DNA of 64,000 bases from Segatella albensis DSM 11370 = JCM 12258. Lineage in GTDB: Bacteria; Bacteroidota; Bacteroidia; Bacteroidales; Bacteroidaceae. The translations under genes and the position numbers were made by a program. The DNA lies in NCBI RefSeq assembly GCF_000426565.1, contig NZ_KE384540.1, positions 134,530 through 198,529 on the forward strand. Direction: 5' to 3'. This document shows positions 1 to 8,452 of the stretch, piece by piece (position 1 is the first letter of the stretch; every line of letters starts with the position of its first letter). Under the pieces are notes generated by a model. It was not told the DNA's origin and searched no databases. It saw only the letters and a list, made by a program, of their open reading frames with translations.

Positions 1-43
1 TCTCTTAGGAAGAGAATGAGATTTTTGCTAAACATATCCTTGT

Positions 44-1237
44 TTACAACAATTCGAGTATCATTTTATTGGCTTGGTCAACAACAGATGTTTCCAGCGA
101 TGCAAGATAAATCTGTGTCGTTGCTTCGCAATCATGGCCCATTCCTTCACTGATCACAGACAAAGGGATGTTCTTTGCCTTGGCTGCACTTGCCCATGAG
201 TGACGTGCCACGTACATGGTCAATGGTCGTTGAAGTTTTAATATATCAGAGAGGTCTTTCAAATGGTAGTTGACTAGATGAAGGGCATTGTCATATTGTT
301 TTCGCTCATTGCCTTGTCTCCTAATGATTGGGAGAAGATAGTCGGTCTCGTTTTGGGGGTATTTGGCAATGATTTCCGTCATGCATTTCTCCCATCTGAT
401 GGTGAGCTCTTGTCCTGTTTTTCTTCTCCGATAGGTAAGAATGCCATTCTTTAAGTTTGACTTTTTGAGGTAGGCCATATCTATGAAGGACATTCCTCTT
501 GTGCAGAAACTGAACAAGAACATATCACGGGCAAAGTCCAATGATGGTTTTAACGATAAGTCCAGTTTCTTCAGAACCCTGATCTCTTTGATGGGGATGG
601 CTCGTTTCACGGTCTTCTCGATTCCGGTATAGACGTGACGGAAGGGGTTGTTCTGTGGGGTGAGTTCTTTCTCTATAGCACGATTATAGACTGCACGAAG
701 GATGCGCATATAGAAGGATATGGTGTTCATACGTACTCCTCTTGCTTTTAGATGTGCTTCGTAAAGGAGCATGAGGTCTGAGGTGATGCCGTCAAGGGGT
801 ATGTCTTGTTCTTTACGGAATACCATGAAACTCTTGAGTGTGGCGGTATAGGTTTCGGATGTACGTATCTTTCCCAATTGTTTTAATTGGGCGATGACAT
901 CATGCATGAAGGAGAAAAGGGATGTTTCCTTGGTTATCCGGTGGAATGTGGTTATTACATCATTCGTTGTGAATCGGTGGTTGTTGGTTTCTAGTTGCTT
1001 GATGGCTCTTTTCAAACGAGCGGTGTCCCATTCTAAATGTTCTTTGATACTGCATAGTATATTGGAGCGATTGCCTTCTGTAATGATGCTTTCTGATTCT
1101 GCGTCCCATTCATGTGCATATATTTTGTAGTCTGTATTTAACTGACGAACTACGCGGTTATGAATAATCTGGATGTAGATACATCCTTCTTTGCCTTCGA
1201 TTATAGAAGGTCTAAACTTTATTTTTATAGATGTCAT
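44..1237 (-). CDS. Tyrosine recombinase / integrase (IntDOT-like)
   Basis: A 397-residue site-specific recombinase of the Bacteroidales type. Residues 1-90 look like the arm-binding domain, about 100-200 the SAM-like core-binding domain, and 215-397 the catalytic domain. The hairpin lysine lies in RRRKTGQ, box II reads YVARHSWAS (Tyr for the first His), and the nucleophile is the Tyr of TTQIYLAS. The Arg I position reads RGMSFID, so the canonical arginine is missing, as is known for IntDOT. A perfect 14-bp inverted repeat flanks the gene, one copy inside its last codons (48-61), the other just upstream of the start (1255-1268). That layout suits an invertase acting on its own segment. It could instead be the integrase of an element lying left of the window; no cargo is seen to its right. 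Confidence 0.9.
   Translation of the reverse strand: MTSIKIKFRPSIIEGKEGCIYIQIIHNRVVRQLNTDYKIYAHEWDAESESIITEGNRSNILCSIKEHLEWDTARLKRAIKQLETNNHRFTTNDVITTFHRITKETSLFSFMHDVIAQLKQLGKIRTSETYTATLKSFMVFRKEQDIPLDGITSDLMLLYEAHLKARGVRMNTISFYMRILRAVYNRAIEKELTPQNNPFRHVYTGIEKTVKRAIPIKEIRVLKKLDLSLKPSLDFARDMFLFSFCTRGMSFIDMAYLKKSNLKNGILTYRRRKTGQELTIRWEKCMTEIIAKYPQNETDYLLPIIRRQGNERKQYDNALHLVNYHLKDLSDILKLQRPLTMYVARHSWASAAKAKNIPLSVISEGMGHDCEATTQIYLASLETSVVDQANKMILELL
48..61 (+). repeat. Inverted repeat, left copy, at recombinase 3' end
   Basis: AACAATTCGAGTAT, overlapping the last codons of the recombinase. Its exact reverse complement lies at 1255-1268. Similarity continues for a few bases on both sides with single mismatches. 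Confidence 0.75.
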
Positions 1238-1254
1238 AGCATGAAATTTTTGTT

Positions 1255-1268
1255 ATACTCGAATTGTT
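1255..1268 (-). repeat. Inverted repeat, right copy, upstream of recombinase
   Basis: ATACTCGAATTGTT, the reverse complement of 48-61. It lies 18 bp upstream of the recombinase start codon, so the two copies frame almost exactly the gene. Confidence 0.75.
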
Positions 1269-1330
1269 ATAACATAACAAAATTGGTGATAAAATGTGGG
1301 TGTGTTATTGTGAAAATGTAGTTTCGTTTG

Positions 1331-1418
1331 GTGCGCGACGGCCGTGGTATACGTGTGCGACGGCCGTCGCACAGTTGTGTCACGGCCGACGTACAGTTGT
1401 ACCACGGCCGTGGTACAT
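1331..1418. repeat. Tandem palindrome array, 22-bp period, core ACGGCCGT
   Basis: Four units of 22 bp. The cores start at 1338, 1360, 1382 and 1404 (the third ends in A). Unit 2 contains a perfect 18-bp palindrome with arms GTGCG/CGCAC; unit 4 contains a perfect 20-bp palindrome (1398-1417) with arms GTACC/GGTAC. Units 1 and 3 carry mismatched arms that look like mixtures of the other two. The array lies in the divergent gap between the recombinase and the HU-like gene. It is far more GC-rich than its surroundings. The rest of 1238-1572 holds only the inverted repeat and the promoter of the HU-like gene. Confidence 0.85.
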
Positions 1419-1516
1419 GTAATAAACCAACGAGTTTATCACAATGTTATTGGTCCCGTGCAGTTACATTTCTGAGAAAAATACCGATAAAGATTAGGCT
1501 TTCTGATATTTCTTTG

Positions 1517-1524
1517 TACCTTTG
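1517..1524 (+). promoter_or_regulatory. -7 promoter element of HU-like gene
   Basis: TACCTTTG matches the Bacteroidetes -7 consensus TAnnTTTG, about 50 bp before the HU-like start codon. Confidence 0.6.
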
Positions 1525-1572
1525 TAGTATAATACGGAATCCTTACGTTATATTTATGGAAAGGATAATAAA

Positions 1573-2169
1573 ATGGAAATAGAAATACGAGAAATTAAAA
1601 ATTCTGAAGGAAAAGGTGAAAACAGAAAGTTTGTTTGTGTCCGTAATCAGCATGCTAATACAGAGAAAGAATTAGTAGAGGAGATTTCAAGTAGTTGTAC
1701 GTTGACAAGAGGTGATATCATGGCTACTTATTGTGCTACTTCTGATGTCGGCGCTGAGATGTTGGGAGAGAATGGGTGTTTCTATCTGCCGGAAATCGGA
1801 CATTTTAAGGTTTCCCTGAAAAATGATTTGCCTGAAGGTTCTTCTGTGGAAGATGCTAAAGCTCCTCATTTTAGTGTTCGTAATATCTCGTTCCGTCCTG
1901 ATAAGAGCTTCTTGCAGAAGGTCGCACAAAAGGCTAAGTTTAGTAAGTCAAGATATTCTTCACTTTCCCAATCCTATACGGAGAAGGAAATGCTCGATAT
2001 CGTCAAACAAGAAGTAGATAAGAATAGTTATGTGAATACGCGTATACTCCATCTGGAATATGGACTGAGTAATTATATGGCTCGTAAATGGTTGACTTAT
2101 TTCGTAGAGAAGGGTATCTTGAATAAGACGGGTGTGCAACGTTCGCCAATATATGTGTTGGCAAAATGA
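1573..2169 (+). CDS. HU-like DNA-binding protein with C-terminal winged-helix-like domain
   Basis: 198 residues. The first ~125 resemble the divergent HU/histone-like DNA-binding family common in Bacteroidales, with an HU-type alternation of helices and a beta arm (roughly residues 25-115, including LPEIGHFKVSL). This family usually ends near 130-160 residues. Here about 60 more follow, starting at SQSYTEKEMLD, that read like a winged-helix module: acidic and basic helices, a short recognition-type helix around NYMARKWLTYFVEKG, then a wing. Role inferred: nucleoid-associated or regulatory DNA binding. A short out-of-frame ATG lies just upstream at 1557. A TACCTTTG promoter precedes the gene. 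It stands alone, 53 bp before the response regulator, which has its own promoter. Confidence 0.7.
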   Translation: MEIEIREIKNSEGKGENRKFVCVRNQHANTEKELVEEISSSCTLTRGDIMATYCATSDVGAEMLGENGCFYLPEIGHFKVSLKNDLPEGSSVEDAKAPHFSVRNISFRPDKSFLQKVAQKAKFSKSRYSSLSQSYTEKEMLDIVKQEVDKNSYVNTRILHLEYGLSNYMARKWLTYFVEKGILNKTGVQRSPIYVLAK

Positions 2170-2190
2170 TGATGGAATAAACATTTTATG

Positions 2191-2198
2191 TATCTTTG
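2191..2198 (+). promoter_or_regulatory. -7 promoter element of two-component operon
   Basis: TATCTTTG (TAnnTTTG consensus) 25 bp before the response regulator start. Confidence 0.6.
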
Positions 2199-2222
2199 CA
2201 CATAAATGTAAACCTTTAGCGT

Positions 2223-2912
2223 ATGAAAAAGATACTGATGGCGGAGGATGAGGAGAATATCTCTGACTTCGTGAGCCGTGGACTCCGGAATTTCAATTAT
2301 GAGGTGACGGTGGCGGCTGATGGTGATGAGGCTTGGTGGCTCCTGGAAAAGGAAAATAATTTTGATTTGGTGATGCTCGATATCCGTATGCCGGGATTGT
2401 CGGGACTCGAGGTGTGCCGGCGTATTCGGGATGCCTTCGGGTATCGTACGCCTGTGCTCATGCTTACGGCCCTTGGGACGACGAATGATATCGTGGACGG
2501 TTTACATGCCGGAGCGGATGATTATATCGTGAAGCCTTTCATGTTTATGGAACTCATGGCTCGCATCGAGGCGTTGCTCCGTAGGTCGGGAGCTAATACG
2601 GAGCGTGTGATGACTTGTGGTGACCTGAAGCTGGATATTGCTTCGCATCAGGCATTGCGTGGTGATCGGACGATAGATTTGAGTATCAAGGAGTTGCGCC
2701 TTTTGCAATATATGATGGAGCATGAAGGTGAGGACTTGTCACGTAGGCAGTTGCTGAAGGATGTATGGGATAAGGATTTTGATACCAATACGAATGTCGT
2801 GGATGTGTATGTACGTTATCTCAGACAAAAAATAGATGCTGACTTTGATGCCAAATTGATTCATACGGTCGTAGGAACGGGTTATTGTTTTAGGAAAAAT
2901 GAAAATAGCTAA
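2223..2912 (+). CDS. OmpR-family response regulator
   Basis: 229 residues: an N-terminal receiver domain (residues 1-118) and a C-terminal winged-helix DNA-binding domain (about 125-225). The acidic pocket is in AEDEEN, the phosphoacceptor Asp is in DLVMLDIRMPG, the Thr/Ser position is in MLTALG, and the conserved Lys is in IVKPF. The effector domain ends with the typical GTGYCFR. It overlaps the histidine kinase by 14 bp, so the pair is translationally coupled. It resembles RprY-type regulators of Bacteroides. A tripartite efflux operon starts 109 bp after the kinase, so control of efflux is plausible but not shown. Confidence 0.92.
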   Translation: MKKILMAEDEENISDFVSRGLRNFNYEVTVAADGDEAWWLLEKENNFDLVMLDIRMPGLSGLEVCRRIRDAFGYRTPVLMLTALGTTNDIVDGLHAGADDYIVKPFMFMELMARIEALLRRSGANTERVMTCGDLKLDIASHQALRGDRTIDLSIKELRLLQYMMEHEGEDLSRRQLLKDVWDKDFDTNTNVVDVYVRYLRQKIDADFDAKLIHTVVGTGYCFRKNENS

Positions 2913-4074
2913 TAAGATTTCTTTTATCTATTCGGGAATCACGATAGGACTGGTATTGATATCAGCCTTTGTATTCTATTTCTGTGCCTCGAACAATACG
3001 AAGAGTATCTACTTCGACTATCTTGAAGAGAAGGCACATGCTGTGGCCGAGGAGAAATTCTCACAGGATGAATTGGATGTGGTGAGATATCAAAATGTGG
3101 TGTTACGGCGCAAACGTTCTATTCCTACATCGAAAGAGCTCTTTATCAATCTCTCTGATCTGTTTCGCGCTAAGGCGCAGTTGCGTAAGTATCTTAACGA
3201 AAAGGAAATCAAACGGTTGCTGGATAATGAGACCGTGGACTTTGAAACTCCTGAAGGGGTGGGCACAAGTTTCGTGTATTATGATAATACCGGAACTTTT
3301 GCTGTCATCGTATTGAGTCGAAATCCTTTTATTGATGATATCAACGAAATGCTTGTATGGGGGCTGTTGGTACTCATCGTGGTTTCTGCTTTCGTGCTCT
3401 TTCTGATCAGTAGACTTTATGCTTCGCGTGTACTCAATAGAATCGATCAGGACTATCAGACGGAAAAGATGTTTGTGAACAATGCTTCGCATGAAATCAA
3501 TAATCCGTTGACGGCGATACAGGGGGAATGTGAGGTGGCCCTGATGAAGGATTATCAGCCTGAAGAATATAAAGGTATGTTGCAGCGTATCGCACATGAG
3601 ACGCAACGTATTATCATCATCATGAAAGAGTTGTTGCAGTTCTCGCATGCTCGTAATGGTAGGTTTGACGACTCGGATTGGCAACAGGTGAGTATGGCAT
3701 CGGTAGTGGAAAGGGAATGTAAGGATAAGGTGCAGCTCCGAGTTGTCGAGGACTTTACGGTAAAGGTTGATGTGGGATTGCTCTGTATCGCGATACATAA
3801 TCTTGTGAGCAATGCCGTAAAATATTCGTTAGGTCATACTGTTGTCGTCTCTATAAATAATAAGGTGCTCATGGTAGAGGATCGGGGAATTGGAATACCG
3901 GAGGCTGACCGAGAGCATATCTTTGAACCTTTTTATCGGGCTTCGAATACGGGCGAGGTGTCCGGAAAAGGTATCGGACTGGCCTTAGCGAAAAGTATCT
4001 TCGAGAGATTTGGTGCGAAGATCTCAGTAAGTTCGACCGAAGGAAAGGGAACGGTGTTCTTTGTGGAATTCTGA
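2899..4074 (+). CDS. Sensor histidine kinase
   Basis: 391-residue membrane kinase, partner of the response regulator. There are two membrane segments (about residues 8-29 and 150-172) with a short extracytoplasmic sensor region of some 120 residues between them. The H box reads NNASHEINNPL, so the residue after His-Glu is Ile-Asn-Asn rather than the usual Leu-Arg-Thr. The N box is HNLVSNAVKYS, G1 is EDRGIGIPE and G2 is GKGIGLALAK. No clear HAMP domain is visible between the second membrane segment and the H box. The start overlaps the regulator by 14 bp. The signal sensed is unknown. Confidence 0.92.
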   Translation: MKIANKISFIYSGITIGLVLISAFVFYFCASNNTKSIYFDYLEEKAHAVAEEKFSQDELDVVRYQNVVLRRKRSIPTSKELFINLSDLFRAKAQLRKYLNEKEIKRLLDNETVDFETPEGVGTSFVYYDNTGTFAVIVLSRNPFIDDINEMLVWGLLVLIVVSAFVLFLISRLYASRVLNRIDQDYQTEKMFVNNASHEINNPLTAIQGECEVALMKDYQPEEYKGMLQRIAHETQRIIIIMKELLQFSHARNGRFDDSDWQQVSMASVVERECKDKVQLRVVEDFTVKVDVGLLCIAIHNLVSNAVKYSLGHTVVVSINNKVLMVEDRGIGIPEADREHIFEPFYRASNTGEVSGKGIGLALAKSIFERFGAKISVSSTEGKGTVFFVEF

Positions 4075-4151
4075 TGGTGGGGATAATATTTTTTAAACCT
4101 TTAATGAGAGTTTTCTAATCTGTTTTCATACTTTACTTCTTATTAAAAATA

Positions 4152-4159
4152 TACTTTTG
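4152..4159 (+). promoter_or_regulatory. -7 promoter element of efflux operon
   Basis: TACTTTTG, 24 bp before the adaptor gene start. The pump therefore appears to have its own promoter rather than relying on the two-component operon. Confidence 0.55.
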
Positions 4160-4182
4160 CCCCAGTTTTAAAAAGGTAATGT

Positions 4183-5265
4183 ATGAAAAGGAACTTTTGG
4201 ATTTATCTTGTGCTTTTCATGGGAATGATGTGCGCATGTAAGTCGGAGAAAGCTGGCAATGGTGAGCAAGTGGAATATACCGTTACAAATGCTGAGGTAA
4301 CGACAATATCGATACCTCAGACGTATGTAGCAAATATTCAGTCGCAACGGAATATTGAGATTCGAAGTCAGCAGGATGGTGTCTTGCAGGCGGTGTATGT
4401 CGAAGAGGGTGAACGCGTGAAGGCGGGACAACCTCTCTTCAAAATTGCTGTCGTCGGGGCGAACGAGGAGGTAGCGAAGGCTCATGCTGACGTGGAACAG
4501 GCACGTATCGAACTGCAGAATGTGTCGAAACTGACGGTCAACAAAATTGTTTCGCGTAATGCGCAACGGATGGCTCAGGCTAAATATCAGTCGGCTGTGG
4601 CGGATTATCGCTTGGCGCAGACGCGTAGAAGGTTGTCTCTGATACGTGCTCCGTTCTCCGGAATTATCGGTAGAATTCCTAATAAGATAGGTAGTTTGCT
4701 GCATGATGGCGATCTGTTGACAAGTTTATCGGATAATGATAAGATGTATGCCTATTTTAATGTATCGGAACCTGAATATCTGGATTATCAGATGCATCCG
4801 GAGAAATATCGTGATCTGAAACTTACGTTGGTACTTGTCAATGGAGAGGATTTTCCGGCAAAGGGATATATTCGCAATATTGACGGCGAATTTGATAATA
4901 CGACGGGTAATATATCGTTTCGGGCAGAGTTTCCGAATGTCCGTCAGATCTTACGAAATGGGGAAACCGGTAATATTCGTATAGAGAAACCGATGCCTCA
5001 TGCGATGATAATTCCGCAACAGGCTGTGTATGAACTTCAAGATAAGAAGTATGTCTTTGTGGTAGATGCTGCCGGTATATTGCATTCGCGTGAGATTCAG
5101 ATCGCTGCCGAGAAGAGAGGTATATATATCCTGAAGGGTGGTCTCTCTACAACAGACCGATTCCTTGTGGATGGTATACAGAAGGTTAAAGATGACCAAA
5201 AAGTAAAAGTACGATTCAAAGATGCACGTGAGGTGCTGAAATCGTTTCAATTAACAGCAGACTAA
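4183..5265 (+). CDS. RND efflux periplasmic adaptor (lipoprotein)
   Basis: 360 residues, HlyD/AcrA-type membrane fusion protein. The N-terminus is a lipoprotein signal with lipobox MCAC (Cys near residue 19). A biotinyl-lipoyl-like half is seen around QDGVLQAVYVEEGERVKAGQPLFKI, and its second half around LIRAPFSGIIGRIPNKIGSL. An alpha-helical hairpin of about 60 residues lies between them, and beta-barrel and membrane-proximal domains follow. It joins the inner membrane pump to the outer membrane factor. First gene of a three-gene operon, one base before the pump gene. Confidence 0.93.
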   Translation: MKRNFWIYLVLFMGMMCACKSEKAGNGEQVEYTVTNAEVTTISIPQTYVANIQSQRNIEIRSQQDGVLQAVYVEEGERVKAGQPLFKIAVVGANEEVAKAHADVEQARIELQNVSKLTVNKIVSRNAQRMAQAKYQSAVADYRLAQTRRRLSLIRAPFSGIIGRIPNKIGSLLHDGDLLTSLSDNDKMYAYFNVSEPEYLDYQMHPEKYRDLKLTLVLVNGEDFPAKGYIRNIDGEFDNTTGNISFRAEFPNVRQILRNGETGNIRIEKPMPHAMIIPQQAVYELQDKKYVFVVDAAGILHSREIQIAAEKRGIYILKGGLSTTDRFLVDGIQKVKDDQKVKVRFKDAREVLKSFQLTAD

Positions 5266-5266
5266 T

Positions 5267-8200
5267 ATGTTCAAGATATTTATCCGTCGACCGGTGTTGG
5301 CTATCGTCGTATCACTGGTTATCGTTTTTATTGGTATCATTTCATTGTTTAACCTGCCGGTTACGCAGTATCCTTCCATCTCGCCTCCTAAGGTGAATGT
5401 TACGGCCAGTTATCCGGGAGCTAATAATGAACTGACGATCAAGTCGGTGGTGATCCCTCTGGAACAGGCGCTGAATGGTGTTCCGGGAATGAAGTATATA
5501 GAGAGTGATGCCGGTAACGATGGTGAGGCTTCGATAAATGTGGTGTTTAAACTTGGTACTGACCCGAATGTCGATGCGATCAATGTGCAGAATCGTGTGT
5601 CGGCGGCTACGAATAAGTTGCCTCCTGAGGTCATCAAGGAGGGTGTGAGAATTTCGCGTGAGGAACCTAATATCTTGATGTATATCAACTTGTATAGTGA
5701 TGACCCGAAAGCTGACCAGGAATTCCTCTTTAACTATTTTGATATTAATATCTCACCGGAACTGCAACGTGTGGACGGTGTGGGTGATCTGGATATTCTG
5801 GGTACTCGAAGTTTTGCGATGCGTGTGTGGTTGAAACCGGATAAGATGACGGCTTACGGACTGTCGGCGGATGATATCGCTGACGCGTTGGAAGATCAGA
5901 ATATCGAGGTGTCACCGGGAAGAATAGGAGAGAGTAGTGGTATGGTGCCTCAGGCCAAGGAATATGTGTTGAAATATTCGGGCAGATATACCACTCCTGA
6001 AGAGTATGGTAATATTGTGGTGAAGAGTAATAGCGATGGACAGATGGTTCGTCTGAAGGATGTGGCTGATATACATTTGGGTAGTGAGGTGTATGATATC
6101 TACTCTACGTTGAACGGTCGACCTTCGGCTGCCGTTACCTTGAAACAGGCTTATGGTAGTAATGCGCGTGATGTGATCACTCAGGTGAAGAAGACTATGG
6201 AGCGTCTCAAGAAGGATATGCCGAAGGGAATGCACTATGAGATCAGTTATGATATCAGCAGATTCTTGAATGCTTCTATCAGTAAGGTCATACATACGTT
6301 GTTTGAGGCATTCCTCTTGGTTGCGATTGTCGTGTTTGTGTTCTTGGGTGACTGGCGGTCATCTCTGATTCCGGTGTTGGCTGTGCCGGTATCTTTATTG
6401 GGTAGTTTTGCGGTAATGCTCTTCTTCAATATCACGCTCAACATGATATCACTCTTTGCCCTTGTGATGGCTATCGGTATCGTGGTGGATGATGCAATTG
6501 TGGTGATAGAGGCCGTGAACGTAAAGATCGCACGTGAACATTTAGCGCCGCTCGAGGCTACACAGGCGGCAATGAAAGAAATCAGTGGGGCTATCATTGC
6601 TATCTCGTTAGTGATGGCATCGGTGTTTATCCCTGTCGCTTTCATGGGTGGTCCTGAGGGTATGTTCTATCGCCAGTTCTCTATCGTGATGGCATCGAGT
6701 ATTCTGCTGTCTGGATTTGTCGCATTGACTTTGACTCCGGCTTTGTGTGCGCTTATCCTTACTAAGGAACAGGAACGCCATGTTCAGAAAGGGACTATCG
6801 GTAGATTCCTCGCAAAATTCAATCGGGGCTTCAATAAGGGTAGCGATAAATATCAGTCGCTGTTGCAACATACGATCAAGCACAAGGCTTGGACGATGAC
6901 GGCTATTCTTGCTTTTTGTGTATTGGCTTTCCTGATTGATAAGAATCTGCCGTCCGGATTTATTCCTCAGGAAGATCAAGGTATGATCTATGCTGAAATC
7001 CAGACTCCACCGGGTTCTACGATAGAACGTACCAATCAGGTGGCATTACAGGTGATGAGAATTGCGGAACGTGAAGAAGGTGTAGAGAGTGTGTCTTCTC
7101 TGGCTGGTTTCGAGATTCTCTCGGAAGGAACGAGTGCCAACACGGGTAGTTGTTTGATCAACCTGCGAGATTGGAAGGACAGAAAGCGTACGGCCAAGGA
7201 GATTATGGACGATTTGGAGAAGAAATGCAAACAGATCACACAGGCTGATATCAATTTCTTTGAACCGCCTTCGATACCGGGATATGGTTCTACAAGTGGT
7301 TTTGAACTCCGATTGCTCGACAAGTCGGGAAAGAATGATTATCATGAGATGGAGCGTGTGAGCAAGGAGTTTGTCGATGCGGTGAACAAGCGTCCGGAGA
7401 TCGGTCGTGCCTTCTCTTTCTATTCGGCCAGTTATCCTCAGTATATGTTGAAGATGGATGATGACATGGCTTTGCAGAAGGGGGTTGCTCCAGGTAAGGC
7501 ACTGAACAATTTGGCTACACTCGTAGGCTCTGATTATGAAACCGGTTTTATCCGATTTGGTAAACCGTATAAGGTGTTGGTTCAGGCTGCTCCACAGTAT
7601 CGTGCTTTCCCTGAGGATTTGCTGAAGTTGAATGCGAAGAATGATCAGGGTGAGATGGTGCCTTATGCTGACTTCATGACATTGCAGAAAACTTATGGAA
7701 TGAGTGAGATTACGCGTCATAATCTTTATAATTCTGCAGAGGTGACGGGTTTACCGGCTTCTGGTTATTCGAGTGGTCAGGCCATCAAGGCTATTGATGA
7801 GGTGGCAGCACAGACGTTGCCTCGTGGATATGATTATGACTGGGCGGGAATATCAAAGGATGAGGTCGCTCAGGGAAATACGGCAATCATCATCTTTATC
7901 ATCTGTCTGGGATTCGTCTATCTGATATTGGCTGGACAGTATGAGAATTTCATCCTTCCTTTGCCGATCATCACTTGTCTGCCTGCCGGTATCTTCGGTG
8001 CATTCCTCTTCTTGAAAGCCAGTGGACTGGAGAATAATATCTATGCACAGATCGCGTTGGTGATGCTTATCGGTCTATTGGGAAAGAATGCGGTGTTGAT
8101 GGTGGAATACGCTGTACAACGAAAGAATATGGGAATGAGTATCCGTGAGGCTGCCATCGAAGGTGCTGTGGCACGTTTCCGTCCTATTCTGATGACGAGT

Positions 8201-8452
8201 ATCGCCTTTGTGGTCGGTCTGTTGCCACTTGTCTTTACTTCGGGTGCCGGTGCGGTAGGTAATCATACTATAGGTACTGCTGCTATTGGTGGTATGCTTG
8301 TGGGTACTTTGTGCGGACTCCTCCTCATCCCAAGTTTATATGATATCTTTGCTAATTTAACGGATAAGATCGTACATTATCAGCGTGAAAAACCGTTGAG
8401 TGAACAGAAAGATAAAAGCTACAATCATAAAAAGGTTAATCATGAAGATTAG
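5267..8452 (+). CDS. RND multidrug efflux permease (HAE1/AcrB-like)
   Basis: 1061 residues, full length for the hydrophobe/amphiphile efflux family. It starts with the typical FIRRPVLAIVVSLVIV helix. Twelve membrane segments are expected: TM1, a large periplasmic loop, TM2-6 (about 335-500), TM7, a second large loop, and TM8-12 (about 860-1040). The proton-relay pair is in GIVVDDAIVVIE in TM4 and the relay lysine is in LLGKNAVLMVEYA in TM10. The motif FIPQEDQG at the start of the second porter region is also present. It works with the adaptor before it and the TolC-like protein after it, with which it overlaps by 11 bp. Substrates are unknown. Confidence 0.96.
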   Translation: MFKIFIRRPVLAIVVSLVIVFIGIISLFNLPVTQYPSISPPKVNVTASYPGANNELTIKSVVIPLEQALNGVPGMKYIESDAGNDGEASINVVFKLGTDPNVDAINVQNRVSAATNKLPPEVIKEGVRISREEPNILMYINLYSDDPKADQEFLFNYFDINISPELQRVDGVGDLDILGTRSFAMRVWLKPDKMTAYGLSADDIADALEDQNIEVSPGRIGESSGMVPQAKEYVLKYSGRYTTPEEYGNIVVKSNSDGQMVRLKDVADIHLGSEVYDIYSTLNGRPSAAVTLKQAYGSNARDVITQVKKTMERLKKDMPKGMHYEISYDISRFLNASISKVIHTLFEAFLLVAIVVFVFLGDWRSSLIPVLAVPVSLLGSFAVMLFFNITLNMISLFALVMAIGIVVDDAIVVIEAVNVKIAREHLAPLEATQAAMKEISGAIIAISLVMASVFIPVAFMGGPEGMFYRQFSIVMASSILLSGFVALTLTPALCALILTKEQERHVQKGTIGRFLAKFNRGFNKGSDKYQSLLQHTIKHKAWTMTAILAFCVLAFLIDKNLPSGFIPQEDQGMIYAEIQTPPGSTIERTNQVALQVMRIAEREEGVESVSSLAGFEILSEGTSANTGSCLINLRDWKDRKRTAKEIMDDLEKKCKQITQADINFFEPPSIPGYGSTSGFELRLLDKSGKNDYHEMERVSKEFVDAVNKRPEIGRAFSFYSASYPQYMLKMDDDMALQKGVAPGKALNNLATLVGSDYETGFIRFGKPYKVLVQAAPQYRAFPEDLLKLNAKNDQGEMVPYADFMTLQKTYGMSEITRHNLYNSAEVTGLPASGYSSGQAIKAIDEVAAQTLPRGYDYDWAGISKDEVAQGNTAIIIFIICLGFVYLILAGQYENFILPLPIITCLPAGIFGAFLFLKASGLENNIYAQIALVMLIGLLGKNAVLMVEYAVQRKNMGMSIREAAIEGAVARFRPILMTSIAFVVGLLPLVFTSGAGAVGNHTIGTAAIGGMLVGTLCGLLLIPSLYDIFANLTDKIVHYQREKPLSEQKDKSYNHKKVNHED

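Noticed and set aside
1331..1418. Possible CRISPR array
   Set aside because: Units are contiguous with a 22-bp period and no spacers, and no cas genes are near; the same holds for 59084-59193.
1328..1582. 84-codon plus-strand frame over the palindrome array
   Set aside because: Translates the palindrome repeats (Arg-rich low-complexity start) and crosses the HU promoter; not protein-like.
3103..3798. 231-codon minus-strand frame
   Set aside because: Opposite to the histidine kinase H and N boxes; no sign of a real gene.
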